A stretch of DNA of 64,000 nt from Ruicaihuangia caeni (GTDB lineage Bacteria > Actinomycetota > Actinomycetes > Actinomycetales > Microbacteriaceae). Each line of letters begins with the position of its first letter. Positions within the stretch are counted from its first letter, which is position 1. Below the pieces are notes generated by a model. It saw only the letters and a program-made list of their open reading frames with translations, searched no databases and was not told the DNA's origin. The translations under genes were made by a program, and so were the position numbers. Positions 9,071 to 17,490 of this stretch are shown piece after piece. The DNA is taken from positions 186,001 to 250,000 of the forward strand of contig NZ_JASATX010000001.1 in the NCBI RefSeq assembly GCF_029952955.1, read 5' to 3'.

Positions 9071-10009
9071 GTGACGCCTGCGATCGGATCCCGCAGCGGC
9101 ATCCTGCTGCTCGACAAACCGCCCGGCATCACCAGCCATGACGTGGTCGCGCGAGTGCGCCGTCTTGCCGGCACTCGCAAGGTCGGCCATGCCGGCACAC
9201 TCGACCCGATGGCCACGGGCCTGCTGGTGCTCGGCCTGAACAGCTCGACCCGCCTGCTGACGTACCTCGTCGGGCTCGACAAGGAGTACCTCGCCACCAT
9301 CCGCCTCGGGCAGTCATCGAGCACCGACGACGCGATGGGCGAACTCGGCGAAGCGCACGACGTCTCGCACATCGACCCGGCCGCCATCGAGCGCGGAATC
9401 GCGGAGCTCACCGGCGACATCCTCCAGCGCCCGAGTGCGGTCAGCGCCATCAAGGTGGCGGGCCGGCGCGCGTACGACCGGGTCCGCGACGGCGAGACCG
9501 TCGAACTCGATGCGCGCCCGGTGACGGTGTCTGCGTTCGAGCTGCTCGAGACTCGCCGCGACGGCTTCATCGACCTCGATGTGCGTGTCGAGTGCTCGTC
9601 GGGCACGTACATCCGAGCTCTCGCGCGTGATCTCGGCGAAGCGCTCGGCGTGGGCGGGCATCTCACGGCGCTGCGCCGCAGCCGCGTCGGTCCGTTCATG
9701 GTGTCGGATGCCGCGACGCTGCCCGAGCGCCCAGCCCCCGGCTCGCAGCCGGCCGCCGCCGACACAGCAGCCCTCGCCGAAGCGCTGCTGCGGCCCGCAG
9801 ACGTCGCCGCGAGCCTCTTCGGAAGCCTGCAGCTCACCGCCGAGCAGGCGCGCGACCTCGCCCAAGGCAAACGCGTCGAGGTCGACGCGGCAGACATCGA
9901 GTGCATCGCCGCCGTCACGCCTGATGGCGCCCTCGCGGGGCTCGTCGAGCTCCGCGGTCGACGGGCGAGGCCCCTGGTCAACTTCCCGACGGATGAGGTG
10001 CTTGCGTGA
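9071..10009 (+). CDS. truB: tRNA pseudouridine(55) synthase TruB
   Basis: TruB makes pseudouridine 55 in the T-loop of tRNAs. The 312 residues start LLLDKPPGITSHDVV after a short N-terminus. The catalytic Asp lies in HAGTLDPMATGLL, RRAYDRVRDGE is conserved, and a C-terminal TruB_C-like domain begins around LQLTAEQARDLAQG. The GTG at 9071 fits both homology and the -10 box just upstream; upstream codons in the same frame are antisense to panE and mutY. Its TGA overlaps the next start as GTGA, so the next gene is probably coupled. Confidence 0.96.
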   Translation: MTPAIGSRSGILLLDKPPGITSHDVVARVRRLAGTRKVGHAGTLDPMATGLLVLGLNSSTRLLTYLVGLDKEYLATIRLGQSSSTDDAMGELGEAHDVSHIDPAAIERGIAELTGDILQRPSAVSAIKVAGRRAYDRVRDGETVELDARPVTVSAFELLETRRDGFIDLDVRVECSSGTYIRALARDLGEALGVGGHLTALRRSRVGPFMVSDAATLPERPAPGSQPAAADTAALAEALLRPADVAASLFGSLQLTAEQARDLAQGKRVEVDAADIECIAAVTPDGALAGLVELRGRRARPLVNFPTDEVLA

Positions 10010-10374
10010 TCGACTGGTTCACTTGGCTGCTTGCGGGCGTCTCACTGGTGGGCGGCCTCGCGTGCCTCGTGCTCGGAGCCATGGGGCGCAAGCCCAACGA
10101 CTTCACGCTCGGTGCCGTGGTGCTGGTCGAGGCGCTTCTGCTCGCCCAGGTGGTGATGGCGATCGTCGCGCCCTTTCTCGGCAACCGCCCCACGGGGCAT
10201 CCGGTCGAGTTCTGGGCCTACTTGATCTCAGCCGTCCTCATCCCGCCGCTGGCGGTGTTCTGGGGTCTCGTCGAGCGCAACCGATGGAGCACCATCGTGC
10301 TTGGTGTGGCGAGCCTTGCGATCACGATCATGGTGCTGCGCATGCACACCATCTGGTTCGTGCAGTTCGCCTGA
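10006..10374 (+). CDS. Small integral membrane protein
   Basis: This 122-residue protein has about four hydrophobic helices: residues 5-27, 35-59, 68-90 and 97-113. It starts with GTG 10006, overlapping the truB stop by 4 nt (GTGA), so it is likely made from the truB transcript. It recalls the unnamed membrane proteins commonly found after truB in actinobacteria. No function can be given. Confidence 0.8.
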   Translation: MIDWFTWLLAGVSLVGGLACLVLGAMGRKPNDFTLGAVVLVEALLLAQVVMAIVAPFLGNRPTGHPVEFWAYLISAVLIPPLAVFWGLVERNRWSTIVLGVASLAITIMVLRMHTIWFVQFA

Positions 10375-10380
10375 CCCGCT

Positions 10381-10386
10381 TAGCAT
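10381..10386 (+). promoter_or_regulatory. Leaderless -10 box
   Basis: TAGCAT ends 7 nt before the ATG at 10394. Confidence 0.55.
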
Positions 10387-10393
10387 TGACGGG

Positions 10394-10828
10394 ATGAGCA
10401 CTTCCGGGACGACGCGCGCCGCTGGGCGCAGCCGCGGTGTCGGCCGCGTGCTGGTGCTGGTCTACGCGATCCTCGCGCTGGGAGCCACAGGCCGCTCGGT
10501 CTTCCAGATCCTCACCAAGTTCGACGAGGCGCCGCTGGCGTACGTGCTCTCGGCCGTCGCCGCCGTCGTATACATCGTGGCGACGATCGCCCTCCTCGCT
10601 CCGGGGCGGATCTGGCGCGCGATCGCCTGGACGGCCATCAGCTTCGAGATGACGGGTGTGCTCGTGGTCGGAGTGCTCAGCCTGGCGCTTCCCCAGTGGT
10701 TCGCGCACCCCTCGGTGTGGTCGGGCTTCGGCATCGGCTACCTCTTCATCCCGCTCGTTCTGCCCGTGCTCGGGCTCGCCTGGCTCGCCCGCACTCGCGG
10801 CGCTGCGCATGAGCGGGTGACCGCCTGA
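10394..10828 (+). CDS. Small integral membrane protein
   Basis: The 144-residue product has a basic N-terminus followed by four predicted membrane helices, about residues 19-38, 47-67, 73-96 and 104-132, and a short basic C-terminus. The ATG at 10394 follows TAGCAT by 7 nt, consistent with a leaderless transcript. ribF starts one base after its stop, so the two are likely co-transcribed. The family was not recognised. Confidence 0.78.
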   Translation: MSTSGTTRAAGRSRGVGRVLVLVYAILALGATGRSVFQILTKFDEAPLAYVLSAVAAVVYIVATIALLAPGRIWRAIAWTAISFEMTGVLVVGVLSLALPQWFAHPSVWSGFGIGYLFIPLVLPVLGLAWLARTRGAAHERVTA

Positions 10829-10829
10829 G

Positions 10830-11795
10830 ATGCGAGTGTTCACCTCGATAGCGGATGTGCCCGCCGGCTTCGGCCCGAGCGCCGTCACGATCGGCAAGTT
10901 CGACGGCGTGCACATGGGCCATCGCGCAGTCATCGACGAGCTCAAGAGGATGGCGGATGCCGAACAGCTCGTGCCGACCGTGGTGACATTCGATCGCAAC
11001 CCGCTCTCGCTCCTGCGCCCCGAGTTGTGCCCTGAGCCCCTCGTCAGCAATGCCCAGAAGCTGGAGCTGCTCGAGGAAGCGGGCGTCGAGGCGACGCTCA
11101 TGCTCACATTCGATGAGTCGTTGCGCGAGCAGACGCCCGACGAGTTCGTCAGTCGAGTGCTCGTCGATGCGCTGCGAGCGCGGATCGTATTCGTGGGCGG
11201 CGACTTCCGGTATGGCGTGAAGGGCAGTGGAGACATCGACACGCTGCGTGCCGAGGGCGCCCGATTCGGCTTCGATGTGCGTCTGGTCGACGACGTGCGA
11301 GAAGCCGGTCGGCGCGCGTCATCGACGTGGACGCGGGAGGCGCTCGCCGCGGGCGATGTCCGCCGGGCCTCCGAGCTGCTCGGTCACCTGCCGACGCTGC
11401 GCTCGGTCGTCGTCGCGGGCGAGAAGCGCGGCCGCGAGCTCGGGTTCCCCACCGCCAACCTGCGTCCCGACGTGGAAGGCTTCATCCCCGCCGACGGTGT
11501 CTACGCCGGATGGCTCACCATCGCGGGTGATCAGGAGGGCGAGGGAGTGCCGATGCCGGCGGCCATCTCGATCGGCAACAATCCCACCTTCGACGGCGTG
11601 CCCGAGCGGCAGGTCGAGGCCTTCGTGCTCGACCAGGACTTCGACCTCTACGGCCGAACCGTCGAGATCGCGTTCGTCGACCGCATCCGCGACATGCTGA
11701 AGTTCACGACGATCGAAGCGCTGATCGACACACTGCACGAAGATGTGCGGCGCACGCGCGAGATCATGGCGTCGGCGCCGCGTCCGAGTCGCTGA
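10830..11795 (+). CDS. ribF: Bifunctional riboflavin kinase / FAD synthetase
   Basis: RibF phosphorylates riboflavin to FMN and adenylates it to FAD. The N-terminal nucleotidyltransferase half contains TIGKFDGVHMGHR and the conserved VGGDFRYG segment. The C-terminal riboflavin kinase half carries GFPTANL and ISIGNNPTFDG. At 321 residues it has the normal family length. The ATG at 10830 lies one base after the previous stop. The 3' end overlaps the convergent gene by 32 bp. Confidence 0.96.
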   Translation: MRVFTSIADVPAGFGPSAVTIGKFDGVHMGHRAVIDELKRMADAEQLVPTVVTFDRNPLSLLRPELCPEPLVSNAQKLELLEEAGVEATLMLTFDESLREQTPDEFVSRVLVDALRARIVFVGGDFRYGVKGSGDIDTLRAEGARFGFDVRLVDDVREAGRRASSTWTREALAAGDVRRASELLGHLPTLRSVVVAGEKRGRELGFPTANLRPDVEGFIPADGVYAGWLTIAGDQEGEGVPMPAAISIGNNPTFDGVPERQVEAFVLDQDFDLYGRTVEIAFVDRIRDMLKFTTIEALIDTLHEDVRRTREIMASAPRPSR

Positions 11796-12423
11796 CCGAG
11801 TCGGTCGGAAGGGCCGTGCGGCCGAACATCACCAGCAGGATCGCGGCGGCATCGCCACTGATCACGGGCCCTCGGCCCACCTGCCAGCCGGCATCCGCTG
11901 CCTTCAGTGTGTTTCTGCGCAGCACAGTGCGCAGAGCCACGGGCGCCGACATGGCGCGCGATCTCGCGACGGCTTCGCTGACGACCGGCGAGATCGAGAT
12001 CGTGGCTCCCAGCGCGGTGGCGATGTCGAGCGCACCGATGACGGCGGCCGTGAGCGCCGGGAGGCTTCCCCTGCGACGGCCGCTCGCCCGCGAGGCAGCG
12101 ACGTCGCGCAAGACCGGGGGCAGGGCACCTTTCGCCGCTGCGCGAGCGAGCCCGAGCTGCGCCGCGCTGCCGGTGTCGAGCATGGTGCGCGAGTACGCGC
12201 GCACCCGCTCCTGGGGCGAGGTGCCGAGGCGCCAGACGAGCAGTCCTGCCACCTCGCGGATGCTCCAGCCGCGGTGCATGCTCGGAAGCTCCCAGGCCTC
12301 CTCGCCCGCCTGCTCGAGCAGGTCGGCCACCTGCAGCAGAATGCCGCTGATATGCCGCGACCAGTTCGACGGACGGATGCCGGAGCGCGGCGCGTCGGGC
12401 TGCGTGTCGGCCGTGTCTTGCAT
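11764..12423 (-). CDS. DinB/mycothiol-isomerase-like protein
   Basis: The 219-residue protein has an N-terminal segment (ISGILLQVADLLEQAGEEAW... SMHRGWSIREVAGLLVWRL) that resembles the four-helix DinB / mycothiol-dependent maleylpyruvate isomerase N-terminal fold common in actinobacteria. The C-terminal part is Ala-rich and less characteristic. The ATG at 12423 has a GGGGGGCGG/AGGACAGG stretch upstream; a start at 12483 is possible but would overlap the divergent promoter. The specific reaction is unknown. Its 3' end overlaps ribF by 32 bp. Confidence 0.65.
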   Translation of the reverse strand: MQDTADTQPDAPRSGIRPSNWSRHISGILLQVADLLEQAGEEAWELPSMHRGWSIREVAGLLVWRLGTSPQERVRAYSRTMLDTGSAAQLGLARAAAKGALPPVLRDVAASRASGRRRGSLPALTAAVIGALDIATALGATISISPVVSEAVARSRAMSAPVALRTVLRRNTLKAADAGWQVGRGPVISGDAAAILLVMFGRTALPTDSVSDSDAAPTP

Positions 12424-12482
12424 CCGCCCCCCTGTCCTCGTGCCTCTCAGGGTAGCGAGCATGAGCCGCTCTCGCGGGCTCA

Positions 12483-12488
12483 TACACT
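12483..12488 (+). promoter_or_regulatory. Leaderless -10 box of the MFS gene
   Basis: TACACT ends 7 nt before the GTG at 12496. Confidence 0.55.
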
Positions 12489-12495
12489 TGGCCTA

Positions 12496-13713
12496 GTGAC
12501 CGATTCTCACCGCTTGCCGTTGTGGCATGGCCGCGGGCTCGCCCTCCTCAGCATCCTGCTCATCGCCGTCAACCTCCGCTCGGCGGTCGCAGCGGTATCA
12601 CCGGTGGTCGAAGCGATCGGCGCCGATATCGACCTGAACGCGATGGTGCTCAGCGTGCTGGGCACGCTCCCGCCGCTAGCGTTCGCAACATCCGGGCTGT
12701 TCAGTCCATGGTTCGCCAAACGGTTCGGCCTCGAGGCCAGCCTGGCTGCAGCGGCCCTCGCCATGGCGCTCGCCTATACGATCCGCTCGCTGTCGCAAGA
12801 GCCCGCGATGTTCCTCACCTCGAGCGCGCTCGGTCTCGCGGCGGCGGGCGTGGGCAATGTGCTGCTGCCCCCTGTGGTGAAGCGCTACTTCCCGGATCGA
12901 ATCGGCACGATGACGACCGCATACGTCATCGCGATCGGCATCAGCACGATGCTGCCGCCAGCTCTTGCTCTTCCGCTGACCGAGGCCTACGGCTGGCGAG
13001 TGAATCTCGGAGTGTGGGCGATCGTCGCGCTGGTCGCTGCCGTGCCGTGGGCGATTCTGTGGCTTCGGCACCGCGCCTCGGCGGCCGACGACGGCCCGGA
13101 GCTCGAATCATCGCCCGATCGGCTCATCGGGTCAGTGCGCCGCTCGAGGGTCACTTGGGCCCTGCTGATCATCCACGGGGTCTCCTCGGGCACCTCCTAC
13201 TCGACCTTCGCGTGGCTGCCTCCAATGCTCGTCGCGATCTCCGGCTCGAGCGGCGCAGAAGCCGCGGCGCTGCTGACGCTCTACACCGTGGTCGGCGTCG
13301 TCTCGACCGCGGTCGGGCCGGGCCTCGCCGCCCGGTTGCGTCGCCAGGAGCTCATCATCGCCTTCGGCGGCGTCTCGCTCATCGCCGGGTACCTCGGCCT
13401 GCTTCTCGTGCCCGCGGTGGTGCCCTGGCTGTGGGTCGCGCTGATCTCGGTGGCGCAGGTGAACTTCTCGGTGATGCTGGCTCTCATCAATCTGCGCACC
13501 CGTGACCAGCGGGTCACGACTGCGGTGTCGGGCTTCGCTCAGGGCAACGGCTACATCCTCGGCGCCTCGTTCCCGTTCCTCGTGGGCGCCTCGCTCACAC
13601 TCACTGGAGGGTGGCTCGCGCCGCTCGTGATGCTGCTCGTCGCCTCGGGCGGCGCGCTCGTCGGAGCAGTCATGCTGGCCGGCGGCCGGAAGGTCGACGA
13701 CGAGCTGGCTTGA
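12496..13713 (+). CDS. MFS transporter, CynX/NimT-like
   Basis: This 405-residue integral membrane protein has about twelve predicted helices. The N-terminal LLIAVNLRSAVAAVSPVV segment is typical of the CynX/NimT group of the major facilitator superfamily, whose members carry cyanate, nitroimidazoles or other small anions. The central cytoplasmic loop lies around residues 190-215. The GTG at 12496 is set by the -10 box 7 nt upstream and by the start of homology. No enzyme gene is adjacent that would reveal the substrate, so this remains an uncharacterised exporter or importer. Confidence 0.87.
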   Translation: MTDSHRLPLWHGRGLALLSILLIAVNLRSAVAAVSPVVEAIGADIDLNAMVLSVLGTLPPLAFATSGLFSPWFAKRFGLEASLAAAALAMALAYTIRSLSQEPAMFLTSSALGLAAAGVGNVLLPPVVKRYFPDRIGTMTTAYVIAIGISTMLPPALALPLTEAYGWRVNLGVWAIVALVAAVPWAILWLRHRASAADDGPELESSPDRLIGSVRRSRVTWALLIIHGVSSGTSYSTFAWLPPMLVAISGSSGAEAAALLTLYTVVGVVSTAVGPGLAARLRRQELIIAFGGVSLIAGYLGLLLVPAVVPWLWVALISVAQVNFSVMLALINLRTRDQRVTTAVSGFAQGNGYILGASFPFLVGASLTLTGGWLAPLVMLLVASGGALVGAVMLAGGRKVDDELA

Positions 13714-13759
13714 GCTCCGGCCCCGGGCGAAGGCGGTCAAGCACTTGCCCGCAGCGGTC

Positions 13760-13780
13760 CGCCTGGCTGCGAGCCAGGCG
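13760..13780 (+). terminator. Perfect hairpin after the MFS gene
   Basis: CGCCTGGCT and AGCCAGGCG form a 9-bp stem with a GCG loop, 46 nt after the MFS stop. There is no T-run. It is likely a transcript-end hairpin isolating the MFS gene from deoC. Confidence 0.5.
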
Positions 13781-13813
13781 ACGCACCGCCAACTTGCAGC
13801 AGTTGCGCGTACC

Positions 13814-13843
13814 TTGTACACGGTTGGGGCCGCAGCATACGCT
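13814..13843 (+). promoter_or_regulatory. Promoter of the deoC operon
   Basis: TTGTAC (13814-13819) and TACGCT (13838-13843) are separated by 18 bp, a good housekeeping-type -35/-10 pair. The predicted start gives a leader of about 35 nt with a GGAGGGAA ribosome site before deoC. Confidence 0.5.
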
Positions 13844-13884
13844 CAGACCAGGCCACGGCCGACGCCCCTTCTGGAGGGAACCCG

Positions 13885-14895
13885 ATGACACTCGAACACC
13901 CCGTCGCGCTCGCACCCGCCGACCGGGCGGTGCAGCTGCTCGGCGGCGATCTCACTGAGAAGAGCCTGCGCCTGCATCTCGAAGGGCTGAGCGGTGTGGA
14001 TGCCGTCGGCCTCGAGCAGCGAGCCGCCTCGCTCGGCACGCGCTCCATCAAGACGACGTCGAAGGCCTGGGCCATCGACACCATCATCCGGTTGGTCGAC
14101 CTCACCACGCTCGAAGGCGCTGACACTCCAGGCAAGGTTCGTTCATTGGTGGCCAAGGCCCTGCAGCCCGACGCCTCCGACCCCGGTTGCCCGAGGCCTG
14201 CCGCAGTGTGCGTGTACGGCGACATGGTGCCGATCGCGGTCGACGCCCTTGGGGCGAACCAGGGGCTCGACACCGGCGGCATCAACGTCGCCGCCGTGGC
14301 GACAGCCTTCCCCAGCGGTCGTGCCTCGCTCGCCGTGAAGCTCGCTGACACCCGTGATGCCGTGGCAGCCGGTGCCGACGAGATCGACATGGTGATCGAC
14401 CGAGGAGCGTTCCTGTCGGGCCGCTACGGTCGCGTGTTCGATGAGATCGTCGCGGTGAAGGAAGCCTGCCGCCGTGACGACGGCAGCTACGCGCACCTCA
14501 AGGTGATCCTCGAGACCGGCGAGCTGAACACCTACGACAATGTGCGACGGGCGTCATGGCTGTCGATCCTCGCCGGCGGCGACTTCATCAAGACCTCGAC
14601 CGGCAAGGTCTCTCCGGCGGCGACGCTGCCGGTGACGCTGCTGATGCTGGAAGTCGTGCGCGACTGGCACCGCCTGACGGGCGAGCAGATCGGGGTGAAG
14701 CCCGCGGGCGGCATCCGAACATCCAAAGACGCCATCAAGTACCTCGTCACGGTGGCCGAGACCGTGGGAGAGCAGTGGCTCACGCCGCACCTCTTCCGCT
14801 TCGGCGCTTCGAGCCTGCTCAATGATGTGCTGCTGCAGCGTCAACGCCTGCGCAGCGGCCACTACAGCGGCCCCGATTACGTCACCGTCGACTGA
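13885..14895 (+). CDS. deoC: Deoxyribose-phosphate aldolase
   Basis: DeoC cleaves 2-deoxyribose-5-phosphate to acetaldehyde and glyceraldehyde-3-phosphate in nucleoside salvage. The 336-residue protein is of the long type. The Schiff-base lysine lies in GDFIKTSTGK and the second active-site lysine in GVKPAGGIR. The conserved LKVILETGEL strand is also present. The ATG at 13885 has a GGAGGGAA ribosome site. Two aldehyde dehydrogenase genes follow closely, suggesting that the acetaldehyde product is oxidised by the neighbours (inference from context). Confidence 0.95.
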   Translation: MTLEHPVALAPADRAVQLLGGDLTEKSLRLHLEGLSGVDAVGLEQRAASLGTRSIKTTSKAWAIDTIIRLVDLTTLEGADTPGKVRSLVAKALQPDASDPGCPRPAAVCVYGDMVPIAVDALGANQGLDTGGINVAAVATAFPSGRASLAVKLADTRDAVAAGADEIDMVIDRGAFLSGRYGRVFDEIVAVKEACRRDDGSYAHLKVILETGELNTYDNVRRASWLSILAGGDFIKTSTGKVSPAATLPVTLLMLEVVRDWHRLTGEQIGVKPAGGIRTSKDAIKYLVTVAETVGEQWLTPHLFRFGASSLLNDVLLQRQRLRSGHYSGPDYVTVD

Positions 14896-14915
14896 ACGAG
14901 TTGGAAGCAGACACC

Positions 14916-16523
14916 ATGGGATTCCTCGAGTACGCGCCCGCGCCCGAGTCGCGCAGCATCTTGCAGCTCCGTGATCGATACGGGCTGTTCATCGACGGCC
15001 AGTTCGTCGACGGAAGCGGTGACCCCTTCACGACGATCTCGCCGGCGGACGAGCAGCCGATCGCCGAGATCGCGCGCGCCGATTCTGCGGATGTCGACAA
15101 GGCCGTCGCCGCGGCTCGCCGTGCATACGACCAGGTGTGGTCGCGCATGCGCGGCAGCGACCGCGGCAAGTACCTCTTCCGCATCGCCCGGCTCGTGCAG
15201 GAGCGCGCTCGCGAACTCGCCGTCGCAGAGAGCCTCGACAACGGCAAGCCCATCAAGGAGAGCCGCGACGTCGACGTGCCGCTGGTGGCGGCCTGGTTCT
15301 TCTACTACGCGGGCTGGGCCGACAAGCTCGATCACGCGGGCCTCGGAGCCGACCCCAAGGCGCTCGGAGTCGCGGGGCAGATCATCCCGTGGAACTTCCC
15401 GCTGCTCATGCTCGCCTGGAAGATCGCGCCCGCGCTCGCGGCAGGCAACACGGTGGTGCTGAAGCCGGCCGAGACCACCCCGCTCACTGCGCTGCTCTTC
15501 GCCGAGATCGTGCAGCAGGCCGATCTGCCACCGGGGGTTGTGAACATCGTGACCGGCGCTGGAGACACGGGCGCCGCGATCGTCGATCACCCGGACGTCG
15601 ACAAGATCGCATTCACCGGCTCGACCGACGTCGGCCGCGCCATCGCCCGCTCGACCGCAGGCACGGGAAAGAAGATCACCCTCGAACTCGGCGGCAAAGC
15701 GGCCAACATCGTCTTCGACGACGCGCCGATCGATCAGGCGATCGAGGGCATCGTCAACGGCATCTTCTTCAACCAGGGCCACGTCTGCTGCGCCGGCAGC
15801 CGCCTGCTGGTGCAGGAGAACATCCACGACGAAGTGATCGACCGCCTCAAGAGCCGACTCTCGACGCTGCGGCTCGGTGACCCTCTCGACAAGAACACCG
15901 ACATCGGCGCGATCAACTCGAGCGAGCAGCTCGAGCGCATCCGTCAGATCTCCGCCATCGGCGAAGAAGAGGGCGCCGAGCGCTGGACCGCGCCCTGCGA
16001 GCTGCCGAGCCAGGGGTTCTGGTTCGCTCCGACGATCTTCACCAACGTCTCGACGAGCAACCGCATCGCGCGCGATGAGATCTTCGGCCCCGTGCTCTCG
16101 GTGCTCACCTTCCGAACGCCCGATGAAGCGATCAAGAAGGCGAACAACACGCCGTACGGCCTGTCGGCCGGCGTGTGGAGTGAGAAGGGTTCGCGCATCC
16201 TCGCGGTCGCGGATCAGCTGCGCGCGGGTGTCGTCTGGGCGAACACCTTCAATCGGTTCGACCCGGCATCGCCGTTCGGTGGTTACAAGGAGTCGGGCTT
16301 CGGGCGCGAGGGCGGCAGGCACGGGCTCGGCGCGTACCTCGCACCTGCTTCAGCGCCCGTGCGCAACCGGGTCCTCGCACCGACGGATGCCGGAGACGAC
16401 GCGGGCCGCCCATCGCTCGAGACTCAGCCGGCGGCAGGCGCCACCGGGGCATCCGAGTCGGGGGCCTCCAGCGGTGGAAGCAAGCCCAAGTCGTCACGCT
16501 CGAAGAAGGGGGAGGCGAAGTGA
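14916..16523 (+). CDS. Aldehyde dehydrogenase (full-length partner)
   Basis: This NAD(P)-dependent aldehyde dehydrogenase of 535 residues has the NAD-binding IIPWNFPLLM and FTGSTDVGR segments, the general-base Glu in LELGGKAAN, and the catalytic Cys in GHVCCAGSR. It ends with FGGYKESGFGREGG and an extra 50-residue Gly/Ser/Lys-rich tail. The ATG at 14916 is preferred over a TTG at 14901 that overlaps the likely ribosome site. It starts 20 bp after deoC and overlaps the next gene by 4 nt (GTGA). Acetaldehyde from DeoC is the probable substrate by context. Confidence 0.92.
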   Translation: MGFLEYAPAPESRSILQLRDRYGLFIDGQFVDGSGDPFTTISPADEQPIAEIARADSADVDKAVAAARRAYDQVWSRMRGSDRGKYLFRIARLVQERARELAVAESLDNGKPIKESRDVDVPLVAAWFFYYAGWADKLDHAGLGADPKALGVAGQIIPWNFPLLMLAWKIAPALAAGNTVVLKPAETTPLTALLFAEIVQQADLPPGVVNIVTGAGDTGAAIVDHPDVDKIAFTGSTDVGRAIARSTAGTGKKITLELGGKAANIVFDDAPIDQAIEGIVNGIFFNQGHVCCAGSRLLVQENIHDEVIDRLKSRLSTLRLGDPLDKNTDIGAINSSEQLERIRQISAIGEEEGAERWTAPCELPSQGFWFAPTIFTNVSTSNRIARDEIFGPVLSVLTFRTPDEAIKKANNTPYGLSAGVWSEKGSRILAVADQLRAGVVWANTFNRFDPASPFGGYKESGFGREGGRHGLGAYLAPASAPVRNRVLAPTDAGDDAGRPSLETQPAAGATGASESGASSGGSKPKSSRSKKGEAK

Positions 16524-17380
16524 GCCGTCTCGCAGTGCCCAAGACGTACAAGCTCTACATCGGCGGCCAGTTCCCGCGGAGCGAGTCGGGCCGCAGCTAT
16601 GAGATCGTCGGAGCCGGCGACCGATTCCTCGCCAACGCAGCGAAGGCGAGCCGCAAGGACGCCCGTGACGCGGTGCGAGCGGCTCGCGCCGCCCAGCCTG
16701 GCTGGGCTCGAGCGACCGCCTATAACCGCGGGCAGGTGCTGTACCGGGTCGCCGAGGTGCTCGAGGGCCGGCGTGGGCAGTTCGCCGACGAGGTCGCGGC
16801 CGTCGAGGGCGTTGCAGACGCCGAGGCGCTGGCCGAGGTCGATGCCGCCATAGACCTCTGGGTCTGGTACGCCGGCTGGGCCGACAAGTTCGCACAGGTG
16901 ATGGGCAATGCGAACCCGGTCGCCGGCCCGTACTTCAACATCTCGGTTCCGGAGCCGACCGGAGTGGTCGCCGCCGTCGCTCCGCAATCGCGGGGCACGA
17001 GCCTGCTTGGCATCACAGCCGTCGTCGCGCCCGCGATCCTCAGCGGCAACAGCATCGTCGTCGTCGCGAGCGAGCGAGCACCGCTCAGCGCGATCAGTCT
17101 CTCGGAAGTGCTCGCCACCAGCGACGTTCCCGGGGGAGTGGTCAACGTGCTGACCGGGTCACCCGCCGAGATCGCTCCGTGGCTCGCCTCGCATGCAGAC
17201 GTCAATGCGCTCGACCTGTGCGGCGCCGAGCGGCTCGAATGGGTCGATCTGCAGATCGCGGCGGCGCAGACGTTGAAGCGGGTGCTGACCCCCGAGCCTG
17301 GAGTCCCCGCTGCGACGCTCGAACGCATCGGGTTCTTCACCGAGACGAAGACCGTCTGGCACACCAAGTCGATGCTCTGA
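16520..17380 (+). CDS. Half-length aldehyde dehydrogenase homologue without catalytic Cys
   Basis: The 286 residues match only the N-terminal NAD-binding half of the aldehyde dehydrogenase fold: the YIGGQFPRSESG start, WYAGWADKF, VAAVAPQSRGTSLLG and VVNVLTGS. The protein then stops, so the catalytic Cys domain is absent, and no LELGG-type general-base Glu is present. It is therefore probably a non-catalytic partner. The GTG at 16520 overlaps the stop of the full enzyme. A full ALDH plus a truncated pseudo-ALDH recalls the two-part layout of ALDH16 proteins, here split into two genes. The intact frame and ordinary codon use argue against simple decay. Confidence 0.85.
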   Translation: MSRLAVPKTYKLYIGGQFPRSESGRSYEIVGAGDRFLANAAKASRKDARDAVRAARAAQPGWARATAYNRGQVLYRVAEVLEGRRGQFADEVAAVEGVADAEALAEVDAAIDLWVWYAGWADKFAQVMGNANPVAGPYFNISVPEPTGVVAAVAPQSRGTSLLGITAVVAPAILSGNSIVVVASERAPLSAISLSEVLATSDVPGGVVNVLTGSPAEIAPWLASHADVNALDLCGAERLEWVDLQIAAAQTLKRVLTPEPGVPAATLERIGFFTETKTVWHTKSML

Positions 17381-17417
17381 CACCGGCGCGGCAGCCGGTG
17401 CGCCCCGAATTGGGCAT

Positions 17418-17447
17418 GTAACGAAACGGTAACGTTCGCGCTAGAGT
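17418..17447 (+). promoter_or_regulatory. GTAACG direct repeats and -10 before the phosphodiesterase gene
   Basis: GTAACG occurs at 17418-17423 and 17429-17434, a period of 11 bp, and TAGAGT (17442-17447) follows as a -10 box. An 11-bp direct repeat overlapping the -35 region is the geometry of PhoP (PHO) boxes in actinobacteria. The downstream gene is a classical phosphate-scavenging type. The match is suggestive only. Confidence 0.35.
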
Positions 17448-17490
17448 GACGGCACCCGCAATGGAGCGGGCGCTGACCCGGAAGCGATCG

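Noticed and set aside
14877-16322. Long open frame antisense to the full-length aldehyde dehydrogenase
   Set aside because: Same GC artefact; no recognisable motifs, and the sense gene has intact catalytic residues.
16520-17380. Half-length aldehyde dehydrogenase as a decayed pseudogene
   Set aside because: The frame is intact, starts with a coupled overlap, ends cleanly, and has a tandem partner like the ALDH16 layout; a maintained pseudoenzyme fits better.
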